From positions 744,001 to 808,000 of the forward strand of contig NZ_AP022587.1 in the NCBI RefSeq assembly GCF_010731715.1: 64,000 nt of DNA, written 5' to 3'. Shown here one piece after another: positions 40,822 through 50,780 of this stretch. Every line of letters begins with the position of its first letter. The stretch's first letter is position 1. The notes under the pieces are model-generated. The model was not told the origin of the DNA and made no database searches. It saw only the letters and a list, made by a program, of their open reading frames with translations. The DNA is from Mycobacterium stomatepiae (GTDB lineage Bacteria > Actinomycetota > Actinomycetes > Mycobacteriales > Mycobacteriaceae). The position numbers were made by a program, and so were the translations under genes.

Positions 40822-41121
40822 TTAGCCCGCCGCGGCCGCGTTGGCCACCTCTGTGAGCGCGTATGACCCCGAGCTGGTGCTCAAGGTGTTCACGAACTGC
40901 TCGTGTATCGCGGTGGCCTGGGCACTGACCGCCTGATACATCTGCGCGTGTGCAGCAAACTGTCCTGCCGTCAGCGCCGACACCTCGTCGGCAGCGGCCG
41001 GTACCACACCCGTTGTCGGGGCTGCGGCTGCAGCATTCTGGGCGGTCAGCGCCGAACCGATCCCCTGCAACGTGCCCGCCGCCGCCGCCAACGATTCTGG
41101 CTGCGTTGTCACAAACGACAT
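40822..41121 (-). CDS. PE18: PE protein (PE18-like)
   Basis: A 99-residue PE-only protein, MSFVTTQPESLAAAAGTLQGIGSALTAQ ... TLSTSSGSYALTEVANAAAAG. It is almost the same as the PE19-like protein. The PE and YxxxE-type signals are intact. It is co-transcribed with the PPE26-like gene 10 bp downstream. Its leader holds a CCGGCG hairpin at 41145-41160 and a 21-bp-phased GTTCA array at about 41181-41269. Confidence 0.93.
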   Translation of the reverse strand: MSFVTTQPESLAAAAGTLQGIGSALTAQNAAAAAPTTGVVPAAADEVSALTAGQFAAHAQMYQAVSAQATAIHEQFVNTLSTSSGSYALTEVANAAAAG

Positions 41122-41144
41122 GTGATTCCCTCCTCAGTAGCCGT

Positions 41145-41160
41145 CCGGCGCAAACGCCGG
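41145..41160. repeat. CCGGCG hairpin in the PE18 leader
   Basis: CCGGCG and CGCCGG pair around a 4-base loop (caaa on the plus strand), about 25 bp upstream of the PE18 start. The minus-strand stem-loop CCGGCGTTTGCGCCGG differs by one loop base from the inner M-box platform hairpin at 29952-29971. Confidence 0.5.
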
Positions 41161-41180
41161 CGGGTTTTGTTGGTGATGAC

Positions 41181-41269
41181 GTTAGTTCGCTCGCAGTTGG
41201 ACTTGACGCCTCGCTGCGAACTGTTCAGACCCGGACAACCGCTGTTCATCTGGCAGACACTTTTGTTCG
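41181..41269. repeat. 21-bp-phased GTTCA direct repeats upstream of PE18
   Basis: GTTCA begins at 41223 and 41244, and GTTCG at 41265, each exactly 21 bp apart. Weaker copies on the same grid are CTTGA at 41202 and GTTAG at 41181. The spacing is two helical turns, suggesting several protein molecules on one DNA face. Confidence 0.5.
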
Positions 41270-41294
41270 TCGAGATCCAATTGCTCATGGTCGT

Positions 41295-42533
41295 TTATCC
41301 GGCCGGCGGTGGCCGGACAAGCACGTTGCGCTTGAAGCCGTATTTGTGGGTGAAGCCGGCGGCGGCGCGTCGTCCACCACCGGTCATCGGCATGCCTTGC
41401 AGGATGCCGTTGTTCGCGGGCCCGGCGGCGCTGGTGGCGTAGTTGACCATGGTGGCCTGAACGGCCTGTTCCTCGACCGCCGCGGGTGCGACGCCGCCCC
41501 AGGTGGAAGGCACCGACAATCCGCCGACCTTGGCCGACGAGGCCAGGTGCGCGGTCGCCGCGACGCCGCCCGGATGGCCACCGCCGAGGGCGGACAGACC
41601 CGCGAACTGCGGCGTCGGATACCACGCACCACTACCACCGGCCGTGGTACCGATACCGAACGTCAACTGCTGTTGCATCTGGTAACCAAAGGCGCCAAGT
41701 CCGACACCGAAGTAGGCCTGCAGGCCCTGCCGGAGCGTATTGAAAAAGCTCGGGTTCAACCCCATGGGATTGTCCGGGGTGGGGATGGTCAGCCAACCGG
41801 ACCACCACGGCGGATCCTGCGCGGCGGCCGCGCCCTGCTGCGGCGCCGCTGCCGCGTTGACCGAAACCTGTTGCAGCATTTGGGGCACCGTGCTGTTCGA
41901 AGACGCCAGCTGAGTCGTGGCATTCGCCGCCGTCTGGCCCGTTTGGCTTGCCGGCTGGGAGGCGGCTTGGGAGACCGCTTGGGCCTGGTTCGTCACTCCG
42001 TCGGGAGTGGTCGTCTGCGGCGACGAGGTGATCGGCGGCACTTCGGTCTCGATCGCGGATGCGGCCGCGTAGTTGTACATGGTGACCGCGTCTTGGGCCC
42101 ACATCTCCATGTACTGGGCTTCGGTGACCGCGATCGCCGCGCTGTTCTGCCCGAAGAAATTGGTCGCCACCAATGCCGCCAACAACGTGCGGTTGGCCGC
42201 GATCACCGGCGGGGGCACGGTCATCATGAACGCCGCCTCGAATGCGGCGGCGGCCCCACGGGCCTGCATCGCGGTCTGCTCGGTATTGACGGCCATTGCG
42301 CTGAGCCAGGTTATGTACGGCACCACCGCGGCCAACATCCGCTGCGACGCCGCTCCGATCCACGGCCCACTGGTGAGCTCGCTAATCACCGAGTTGTAGC
42401 CGCTGGCCGCCATACCCAGTTCTGCCGAAAGCGCGTCCCATCCTGCGGCCGCGGCCATCATTGGCCCCGATCCCGGGCCCGCGTACATGCGACCGGAATT
42501 GATTTCGGGCGGTAACGCTCCGAAGTCCAACAC
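41295..42533 (-). CDS. PPE-SVP protein (PPE25-like)
   Basis: A 412-residue PPE protein starting at GTG 42533 behind [33 protein letters not shown]. It has [25 protein letters not shown] motif [21 protein letters not shown], and the ending [15 protein letters not shown]. By position (after the ferredoxin gene) it is PPE25-like. A broken PE gene lies 11 bp upstream in typical PE-PPE operon spacing, so this PPE has probably lost its original partner. Confidence 0.92.
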   Translation of the reverse strand: MLDFGALPPEINSGRMYAGPGSGPMMAAAAGWDALSAELGMAASGYNSVISELTSGPWIGAASQRMLAAVVPYITWLSAMAVNTEQTAMQARGAAAAFEAAFMMTVPPPVIAANRTLLAALVATNFFGQNSAAIAVTEAQYMEMWAQDAVTMYNYAAASAIETEVPPITSSPQTTTPDGVTNQAQAVSQAASQPASQTGQTAANATTQLASSNSTVPQMLQQVSVNAAAAPQQGAAAAQDPPWWSGWLTIPTPDNPMGLNPSFFNTLRQGLQAYFGVGLGAFGYQMQQQLTFGIGTTAGGSGAWYPTPQFAGLSALGGGHPGGVAATAHLASSAKVGGLSVPSTWGGVAPAAVEEQAVQATMVNYATSAAGPANNGILQGMPMTGGGRRAAAGFTHKYGFKRNVLVRPPPAG

Positions 42534-42544
42534 CGTGTCCTCCC

Positions 42545-42781
42545 TCAATTGGCCGCGATTGCGGTGGCAATCTCGGCTATCGCGTAAGAACCTTTACGAA
42601 CTATTGGTGGCTGCCTCAGCACCTGCTAACCCCGGACCACTGGCCCCTTGGAAGCCAGTCGCATCCATAGGTCAGCAAACCCCTTGAGCAGGTAATCCGG
42701 TAGGTTCTGATGCACCCGTTCGCTGGCCCCGGAATAGTGTTTCACCACTACGTTTTCCGGACGCTTGGCCAGGAACGTCAT
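42545..42781 (-). pseudogene. broken PE gene upstream of the PPE25-like gene
   Basis: A 79-codon frame begins MTFLAKRPE, placing PE at residues 8-9 as in true PE proteins, and ends [15 protein letters not shown], homologous to the GSYAATEAANAAAAG end of the PE18/PE19 proteins. The same frame is interrupted by one TAG at about 42626-42628, and the middle has lost the PE helical pattern. A GGCAGGA ribosome-binding site precedes ATG codons at 42787 and 42781. The stop lies 11 bp before the PPE GTG. Confidence 0.6.
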
Positions 42782-42895
42782 GCCCATCCTGCCTCGATTA
42801 CCCCCGCTGTCAGCAACCGAGCGACAGCTCACTTGGGCTGAACTGCCGCTCGAGGAAAACATTAATGGCTTATACCCGTGCCACCGACCGGCGAT

Positions 42896-42970
42896 GCCAA
42901 CTATTCACACCAGGCCAACCATTGTTCACTCCCGGCCAACCGGCGTTCATTTAAAGCGACTAAGTGTTCA
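42896..42970. repeat. four 21-bp-phased (A/G)TTCA direct repeats
   Basis: ATTCA at 42903 and GTTCA at 42924, 42945 and 42966 are each exactly 21 bp apart. The first three are preceded by GCCAAC (42896, 42914, 42935). The array lies about 115-190 bp upstream of the broken PE start, and matches the array upstream of PE18. Confidence 0.6.
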
Positions 42971-43012
42971 CCTTTGATTCGCTTATCCGTCTAGCGAGCG
43001 CTGCCAACGCCG

Positions 43013-44645
<1,633 letters not shown>

Positions 44646-44687
44646 CCGCGGTTGACCCGCGGCAATCCCAACTCAGCGGCTGGTCTC

Positions 44688-47600
44688 CTACTTGCTGACC
44701 TCGGTTGCGGCCACCTGGACGAACACACCGGTGTCCTCGGCCATCAGCAGGCCTCGACCACGGGGCAGCGGACCACCCTTCATCTTGCCGCGGATGAAGC
44801 CCTCGTCGGGGTCGGCGTCCATTACCAGCAGCGGCGTGTTCGCCTGGTGCAGGGCCCGCAGGATCGGGTCGCTGCCTGCCGACGACCAACCACCGAACGT
44901 GCGGGTGACCAGGACATGCAAGCCGACGTCGGCGGCCCGGGTCACCCACGGCGCGATCTGGTGCAGCGGCGAATCGAAGCCCGGCGGCAGCTGCTGGACG
45001 TCGTCGACGATCAGGAAGATCTCCGGACCGCTCCACCACGACCGCGACAGCAACTCCTGCGCGGACAGACCCGGCGGTGGCTGGCGAGCGGCCAGCACCG
45101 CTGCCAGCTCGCCCACCAGCGCCTGCACGCCGTCGAGGTTGTAGGCGAACTTCTCCACATACTCGGTGCCCAGGACGGTCAGCAGCTGACGACGCGGGTC
45201 GATCAGCCAGACCTGCGCCGAGGGCTTTCCGGCCGGTGGCGTCGGCGCGGTGGTCGAACCGGGTGCATACAGCCGGCCGATCTCGGACATGATCGTGGCC
45301 AGCGTCGTGGTACGCCCGCATTCGCGTCGGCCCGTGACCATCAGGTGCGCATTCTCGTTGAAGTTCAGGTAGACCGGGGCCAAGTCCAATTCCGATATGG
45401 CCCAAGCGATTCCGCCGGCACCAACACCTTGACGATGGTCTCGGGCGGCCAGCTCGCGCACCTGCTCGACACCGAACCGTGCCGGCAGACGACGGACCGG
45501 AGGAGCTTGCCCGCTCGCCAACCGGCTGACGGACGCCACCACGCTGTCGGACTCGAAGATGTTGTCGGGGGTGTTGGCCAGTGCGGGCCGGGCCACCAAC
45601 GTGTGCAGGCCCGCTTGCGGGTCGCTGTCGAGTCGGACGTAGTTGACGGCGACCATGCCGCGCCCAGGCTTGACCGGAACATCCTTAGCGAACCGGGACC
45701 GCACCAGCTTGGCGTCTTCGACCGCGGCCAGACGCAGCTCGATCCGGGACCCGAACCCGCTACGCACCGGCGGTCGCAGCTCGGATTCGCGATCTGCGGT
45801 GACCACAACGTGCACCCCGAACGAGGGGCCCTGGTTGATGATCTGGTTCACCTGCTCGATCAGCACCTCGTTTTCCTCGGCCAGCGCCCGGTAGTTGTCG
45901 ATCACCAGGTAGACGTCGCCGAAGCCATCATTGGGCACCGGACCGGCCTCGCCGGCGAACTTGCGGCGCCGGAACAGGTCCATCGAGGCGATGCCGTATT
46001 CGAGGAAGCTGCGTTTGCGCTCGCGCACCAGCGCCAGCAGTTCGGCAACCGTCCGGCGGACACCGTACGGATCGGTCGGACCAGCGACCTCACCCACGTG
46101 TGGCAGACGCGCGATCGTGGTCAACGCGGTACCGCTGTAGGCCAGGCAGTAGAACTGGATCTGCTCGGGCGTGTGGGTCAGCGCGGCCGAGCAGATCAGC
46201 GTCTGCAGGGCCGTGGTCTTGCCGGCACCACCGGCGCCGAGGATCAAGACGTTGGCGCCCGGCCCCGAGGTATCCACCGTCCACGGCGGCTGGTCGTGCT
46301 TGAACGGCCGGTCGATGATCCCGATCGGGAACTGCAGATTCCGCGCAGAGCCGTAGTCCTGATCCCAGGGACGACCGAGGAACCGGTTGACCAACTCGTC
46401 GATCGCGACGGGCTGCGTCAACGGCGGCTGCCACAGGCGGTAGGGCTCGAAGTCGATCTTGCGCAGCTGGTTGATGATCTCGGTGCCGACCTTCGGCGTC
46501 CTGATGCCTTCGTCGTCGTCTTCGCTCTCGACGCTTTCGGCCTCGAGCAATTCGCCGTTGCCGAGGATCGGCGGCGGCTCGATCTCCGGCCCACCGACAC
46601 TGACCTCGAGCGGGGTGAACGAGTTGGTAAACAGTTGCGGGCGAATGTAATCGATGCTGTGCACCAGCACCGGCGCTTCCTCGCCGTCGATGGTGATGCC
46701 GCGCGAGTAGTAGTCCCGCCACAGGAATTCGGCCTGGAACCGGACGATGTCCTCGAGGCTGCGACGGAAGTAACCCAGACCCGCTTGAGCGGGCAGGTTC
46801 ACGGCGTTGGGCACACCCGCTGCCTGCGCCGCGCCCGCGGTGCGGGCTTTCAGCACCAGCCGGTAACCCATGTTCTCCATCAGTTTTTCGGCGCGACTCT
46901 CGATGGTCTGCGACGCCATCATCAGGTGGATCCAGTAAGCGCGGCCCTGGCGGCCGATGGAGTCGAGCACGTCGACCGCGGTCGGCATGATGCGGAACCA
47001 CTCGTAGAACTCGTCGATCACCACCACCAGCATCGGCAGCGGCGGCATGTCCTGGCCGCGGGCGCGCATCCTGGAACGCACCGAGTTGTATTCCTTGGCG
47101 TCGTCGACGCCGGCGTTGTCGCAGACCGCCTTGCGGCGGGCGATCTCGCCCCACAGCGCGTCGAGGAAGCGCTCCATCAGCGCCTGGTCCTCCTCGAGGT
47201 CGGTGATGATTCGCGAGACGTGCGGCACCCCGTTGAAGGGCTTGACCGCCGATCCACCCTTGAGGTCGGCGAGGACGAACTGCAGCTCCTCGGGCGGGTG
47301 AGCGAGCATCAGCGACTCGATCACGGTGCGCACCAGCGTCGATTTACCGGAACCAGTCGTTCCGGACATGACGCCGTGCGGGCCGTCGCCGCCTTCGTCC
47401 AGCGACTTCATGTCCAGGAACAGCAGCTCGCCGTTGTCGGAGCGGTTGCCGAACGGCACCCGCAGCCGCGAGCGGCCCATCGTGTCGGTGCGGGCACCCC
47501 ACAGCGCGTCGAAATCGATCTCGCCCGGCTCGTCGACGCCGTAGTAGGACAAGATGTCCCGCGCGCCGATGTGCGCGACGCGCTGGCCGATCTCCTCGTA

Positions 47601-48857
47601 GGCCTCCGCGAGGCGCCAGTGCGCCAGCTTCTGCCCGAATTCCTCCGCCTCGGCGGCGCTGAGCTGGTCGGTGAGGGCGAAGAACCACGGCTTGTCGTCG
47701 ATCACCATCCAGGTGTCGCGGTCGCGGGGCAGTGCCTCGATCACGCCCTTGTCATCGAACCGCAAGGTCCGTTCCGGGACCGAGGTCCACATCGACGAAC
47801 CGGTCAGGTCGAAGAAGGTCACGCCGTCCACGCCTTCGGCGCTGATCACGTACTCCCATTGGGGATCAACGACATCGGCGATGATCACCGTGTGCGGGGT
47901 CGGCGTCTGGGCCGACGAACTCGCGTGGCGAGGTGTGAACGATCCACGGCCGGCGAACAATTCGGCTTGCTCCGCGGCGAACTCCCGCACCGAGCTGTAG
48001 ACCATCCGCGCGTTGCCCGCCGCGTCCTGACGCCGGGAATCACCGAAGTGCGGCAGCCACTTGACCCAATCCCATTCGTCCAGATCGGAACTGACCACGA
48101 CCATCTGCACGTGGTCGGGACCGTGGGAGAACGCCAGCTGGCAAATGATCGCCCGCATCAACCCCAGCGCCTGCGGACGCTCGCCGATCAGCGCATACCA
48201 AGGCTCCACCAGGAGCGAGACCATCTTGGGCAGGTTGTAGACGACGCTCTGATAGCGACCGAACTCCTGCAGCGCCTTACCGGTCACCGGCTCCAGCTCG
48301 ATGTCGGTCGGCATGTTCTGGGGCTCACCCCAGGTCACCTCCGGACGCGTCATTCCCACGCCGACGCGAACGACACCAAAGTTGAGGTCCTTGCCGTCGG
48401 GCTTGCGTTCCCACATCCGCGGCGATCCCACGGCAGCGCTGAGCGTGTCGGGCGCCGGGTGGAACCACCGGTAGTTGGCGTCCATGCTGTCGGCCGACTC
48501 GTGGGCGGTCTCGCGCAGCATGTCCAGCATCAGCATGAACTGGGCGCGCATCGAGTCGAGCTTCGGGCGGCTCATCTGCTGCTGGCCACCGAACCGGCCG
48601 CCGAACATCATCATCGCGACACCACCGATCATGAAGATCGGGAAGATCGCGCCGGCTCCGCCGAACACGTGGGAACCGCTGGCGAAGGTCATGGCGATCA
48701 TGCCGATCAACAGGCCGACCACCAGCACGCCGACCACTACCATCCACCAGGGCTTGCCCTCGGGCGGCGGAATGCTCAGCGGCGTCGGTAGGACGATGTT
48801 TTCCGGCTTGATTACCGGAGGCTTCTCCGGTGTCGGCCGGGCGAATCCACGCTTCAC
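44688..48857 (-). CDS. eccC5: ESX-5 FtsK/SpoIIIE-type ATPase EccC5
   Basis: The 1389-residue motor of ESX-5. Two N-terminal membrane helices (PWWMVVVGVLVVGLLIGMIAMTFA and AIFPIFMIGGVAMMMF) are followed by three ATPase domains. Walker A motifs are GTTGSGKSTLVRTV (near 495), GAGGAGKTTALQTL (near 880) and a divergent GRRECGRTTTLATI (near 1180). Walker B of the first is MLVVVIDEFYEW. EccC recognises EsxMN-type substrates through the last domain. In M. tuberculosis this gene is a single ORF for ESX-5, as here. It overlaps eccB5 by 4 bp. Confidence 0.97.
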   Translation of the reverse strand: MKRGFARPTPEKPPVIKPENIVLPTPLSIPPPEGKPWWMVVVGVLVVGLLIGMIAMTFASGSHVFGGAGAIFPIFMIGGVAMMMFGGRFGGQQQMSRPKLDSMRAQFMLMLDMLRETAHESADSMDANYRWFHPAPDTLSAAVGSPRMWERKPDGKDLNFGVVRVGVGMTRPEVTWGEPQNMPTDIELEPVTGKALQEFGRYQSVVYNLPKMVSLLVEPWYALIGERPQALGLMRAIICQLAFSHGPDHVQMVVVSSDLDEWDWVKWLPHFGDSRRQDAAGNARMVYSSVREFAAEQAELFAGRGSFTPRHASSSAQTPTPHTVIIADVVDPQWEYVISAEGVDGVTFFDLTGSSMWTSVPERTLRFDDKGVIEALPRDRDTWMVIDDKPWFFALTDQLSAAEAEEFGQKLAHWRLAEAYEEIGQRVAHIGARDILSYYGVDEPGEIDFDALWGARTDTMGRSRLRVPFGNRSDNGELLFLDMKSLDEGGDGPHGVMSGTTGSGKSTLVRTVIESLMLAHPPEELQFVLADLKGGSAVKPFNGVPHVSRIITDLEEDQALMERFLDALWGEIARRKAVCDNAGVDDAKEYNSVRSRMRARGQDMPPLPMLVVVIDEFYEWFRIMPTAVDVLDSIGRQGRAYWIHLMMASQTIESRAEKLMENMGYRLVLKARTAGAAQAAGVPNAVNLPAQAGLGYFRRSLEDIVRFQAEFLWRDYYSRGITIDGEEAPVLVHSIDYIRPQLFTNSFTPLEVSVGGPEIEPPPILGNGELLEAESVESEDDDEGIRTPKVGTEIINQLRKIDFEPYRLWQPPLTQPVAIDELVNRFLGRPWDQDYGSARNLQFPIGIIDRPFKHDQPPWTVDTSGPGANVLILGAGGAGKTTALQTLICSAALTHTPEQIQFYCLAYSGTALTTIARLPHVGEVAGPTDPYGVRRTVAELLALVRERKRSFLEYGIASMDLFRRRKFAGEAGPVPNDGFGDVYLVIDNYRALAEENEVLIEQVNQIINQGPSFGVHVVVTADRESELRPPVRSGFGSRIELRLAAVEDAKLVRSRFAKDVPVKPGRGMVAVNYVRLDSDPQAGLHTLVARPALANTPDNIFESDSVVASVSRLASGQAPPVRRLPARFGVEQVRELAARDHRQGVGAGGIAWAISELDLAPVYLNFNENAHLMVTGRRECGRTTTLATIMSEIGRLYAPGSTTAPTPPAGKPSAQVWLIDPRRQLLTVLGTEYVEKFAYNLDGVQALVGELAAVLAARQPPPGLSAQELLSRSWWSGPEIFLIVDDVQQLPPGFDSPLHQIAPWVTRAADVGLHVLVTRTFGGWSSAGSDPILRALHQANTPLLVMDADPDEGFIRGKMKGGPLPRGRGLLMAEDTGVFVQVAATEVSK

Positions 48858-50374
48858 TTCGGTACCACCAACTCTGCAGGGGACATATCCATTGGAAGGG
48901 TGTCGTGCTCCACCAGCGCATCAGCCCGCGACAGCGTCGGGCCTTGCGGAAGGAGCCGGAGCGCGACCCACGGCGCAAGGCTCGGATTGGTCTGCAAACC
49001 CAGCGCCTCGCGGACTTCGCGCGTGTCGTCCACGCCGAACCGGGCGCCGGCATCCGTTACCCACCATAGCGATTCGGTGGTTTTCGCCCCGGGGTCGTTA
49101 CCGGTGACGGCCACGAAGTTGGTGAAGTTAGGACCGAAGTAGACCTGGTCGGCGGTCCGGCCGGTGACGTCCGACTTCACCAGCGACACAATCTTTTTCG
49201 ACTCGGACTGCGACACCGGTATGGTCGGTCCGGACACGACCTGGATACGGGCCCGGTTCTCGCCGCCGGTCTTCTCCCACCACCAGCAGGTGGCCGGGTT
49301 CTCCCGCAGATCGGTGACGTTCAACGGGTTGTCCGGATACGACGACAGGTCCAGCTTGTTGACCACCGGCATCTTGGCCAGCGCCGCGGGTTCCACGGTC
49401 ACCGGCTTGCTGTTGTTGGCGCCGCCCGCGTTCTGCATGATCTGCGCGACCAATGGCGGAAGGGTCTGTACCCCTTCGGGCAACACCAGCGAATACTGTT
49501 GCGGCCCACTGATTTGCGGCGTCACGAGGATCGTACCGACCGGGCCTGGTGCGCCGGGGAAGGTCGCCGCGCTGCCCGCGTTCTGCACCTCGGGCACCGT
49601 CAGTTCGGGGCCCACGGGCAACGCGTCAAACAAGGCGCGACTCATCGGCTTCGCCATGCTGATCTGCTCCGGCGTCAACCCGAGCGGCAACAGAACGGAG
49701 CGGTTCGCCGCGTCGATCCGCGATCGGCGTCCTTCCCGGATCACCCACGTGTCTCCGCTGTAGCTCAGCACCACGGCGTCCGAACCGTTCAGTACGTGTC
49801 GGCGGCTGCTGAGGTCGGGCGTGCCGTCGATCACCGTCACGGTCACCCCCGACGGCGCGCTGACACCGGTCGAACCGGCCACGGTGTCGCAGATCAGCCA
49901 CGACGACGAGGACGGCGTCTTCGGTCCGAAGGTCGACGGTGCGCCGGGGATGCCGACCATCGGGCCGCGCGGGATGTTGGCGATTTGGGTGGACCGCACC
50001 AGGTGCGGGTTGTCGGGGCGTCCCGTGATCAATCGCGCCGAGGCGAGGTTCAGCGCCGGGTACAGCTTGTCACCGACGCGGACATACAGCGCACCGGAGT
50101 CGCGGTCGGCGATGATCGGCGAATCCCCCACCTGACCGGCGGGGCTGATGAACGAGTACAGCAACGCACCCAGGCAGATCACCACCGCCGCGGAGACCGA
50201 AGCCACGATGGCCAAGGTCTGGCGCCGTCCCGGCTCGACCTCCATCCGGACCCGCCAGCGGGTCAGTGCCATCGACGTCCGTCGCGCAAGGAACTGATAG
50301 CCGGTCACCTGCGTGCGCGTCGAAAGCCCGAGGCCGTACCCCGAGCCGCGCTGCCCGCGACTCTCTTCCGCCAC
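48854..50374 (-). CDS. eccB5: ESX-5 membrane component EccB5
   Basis: A 506-residue protein with one N-terminal membrane helix (LAIVASVSAAVVICLGALLYSFIS) and a large periplasmic domain built of repeats. The cysteines in LICDTVAG and PATCWWWEK are the conserved disulfide pair of EccB. GTG 50374 gives the VAEESRGQRG start and the same length as Rv1782; GTG 50410 would add 12 residues. It is the first gene of the eccB5-eccC5 pair, with two stem-loops in its leader. Confidence 0.95.
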   Translation of the reverse strand: MAEESRGQRGSGYGLGLSTRTQVTGYQFLARRTSMALTRWRVRMEVEPGRRQTLAIVASVSAAVVICLGALLYSFISPAGQVGDSPIIADRDSGALYVRVGDKLYPALNLASARLITGRPDNPHLVRSTQIANIPRGPMVGIPGAPSTFGPKTPSSSSWLICDTVAGSTGVSAPSGVTVTVIDGTPDLSSRRHVLNGSDAVVLSYSGDTWVIREGRRSRIDAANRSVLLPLGLTPEQISMAKPMSRALFDALPVGPELTVPEVQNAGSAATFPGAPGPVGTILVTPQISGPQQYSLVLPEGVQTLPPLVAQIMQNAGGANNSKPVTVEPAALAKMPVVNKLDLSSYPDNPLNVTDLRENPATCWWWEKTGGENRARIQVVSGPTIPVSQSESKKIVSLVKSDVTGRTADQVYFGPNFTNFVAVTGNDPGAKTTESLWWVTDAGARFGVDDTREVREALGLQTNPSLAPWVALRLLPQGPTLSRADALVEHDTLPMDMSPAELVVPK

Positions 50375-50460
50375 TAATTCACCATCCGGTTTGTTGGGAC
50401 GTCTGGACACCGTCCAGCACGCGAATCACATCGATAACCGTAAGCCACCCGCAATGACCT

Positions 50461-50537
50461 CGCCATGTAGCGCAACATGGCGTTCACTTCTCAGCCCCGT
50501 CACGTCCACCAATCTTGCCGGCGTCATACGCCGGCAA
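50461..50537. repeat. two stem-loops in the eccB5/malQ divergent region
   Basis: CGCCATG/CATGGCG (50461-50482, 8-base loop) and TTGCCGGCGT/ACGCCGGCAA (50515-50537, 3-base loop) are perfect inverted repeats. They lie 87-163 bp upstream of the eccB5 start, where they could fold in its 5' UTR or serve as binding sites. Confidence 0.5.
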
Positions 50538-50780
50538 CGGCCGACCCAGCGCTGGCGCACGCCGCTGAGCTGGCAGTTTCCAAGTTCCCCACTGGATCCC
50601 CCGGCCGGACTGTTGCTTTCTCCAATGGGATCGTAGCCGTGCCACGCCAACGCGTCCTGTCGAATGGGAACGACCGCGCAACTTCGCTGACCTGCCACGG
50701 AATCGTCGTCGGCAAACTCGGTGGCGGCCCTCGGGCGGCCCGCGTCGTGCCGGGCGGCGTTTGGCAGCAAGATGGGCGGC

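Noticed and set aside
42896-42970. Considered as a CRISPR array
   Set aside because: The repeated core is only about 5 bases, units are 21 bp, there are four copies, and no cas genes occur. It looks like phased regulatory sites.
44652-48791. 1379-codon open frame on the plus strand opposite eccC5
   Set aside because: It mirrors the EccC5 frame almost exactly and has no recognisable domain; the minus-strand product has three ATPase domains.
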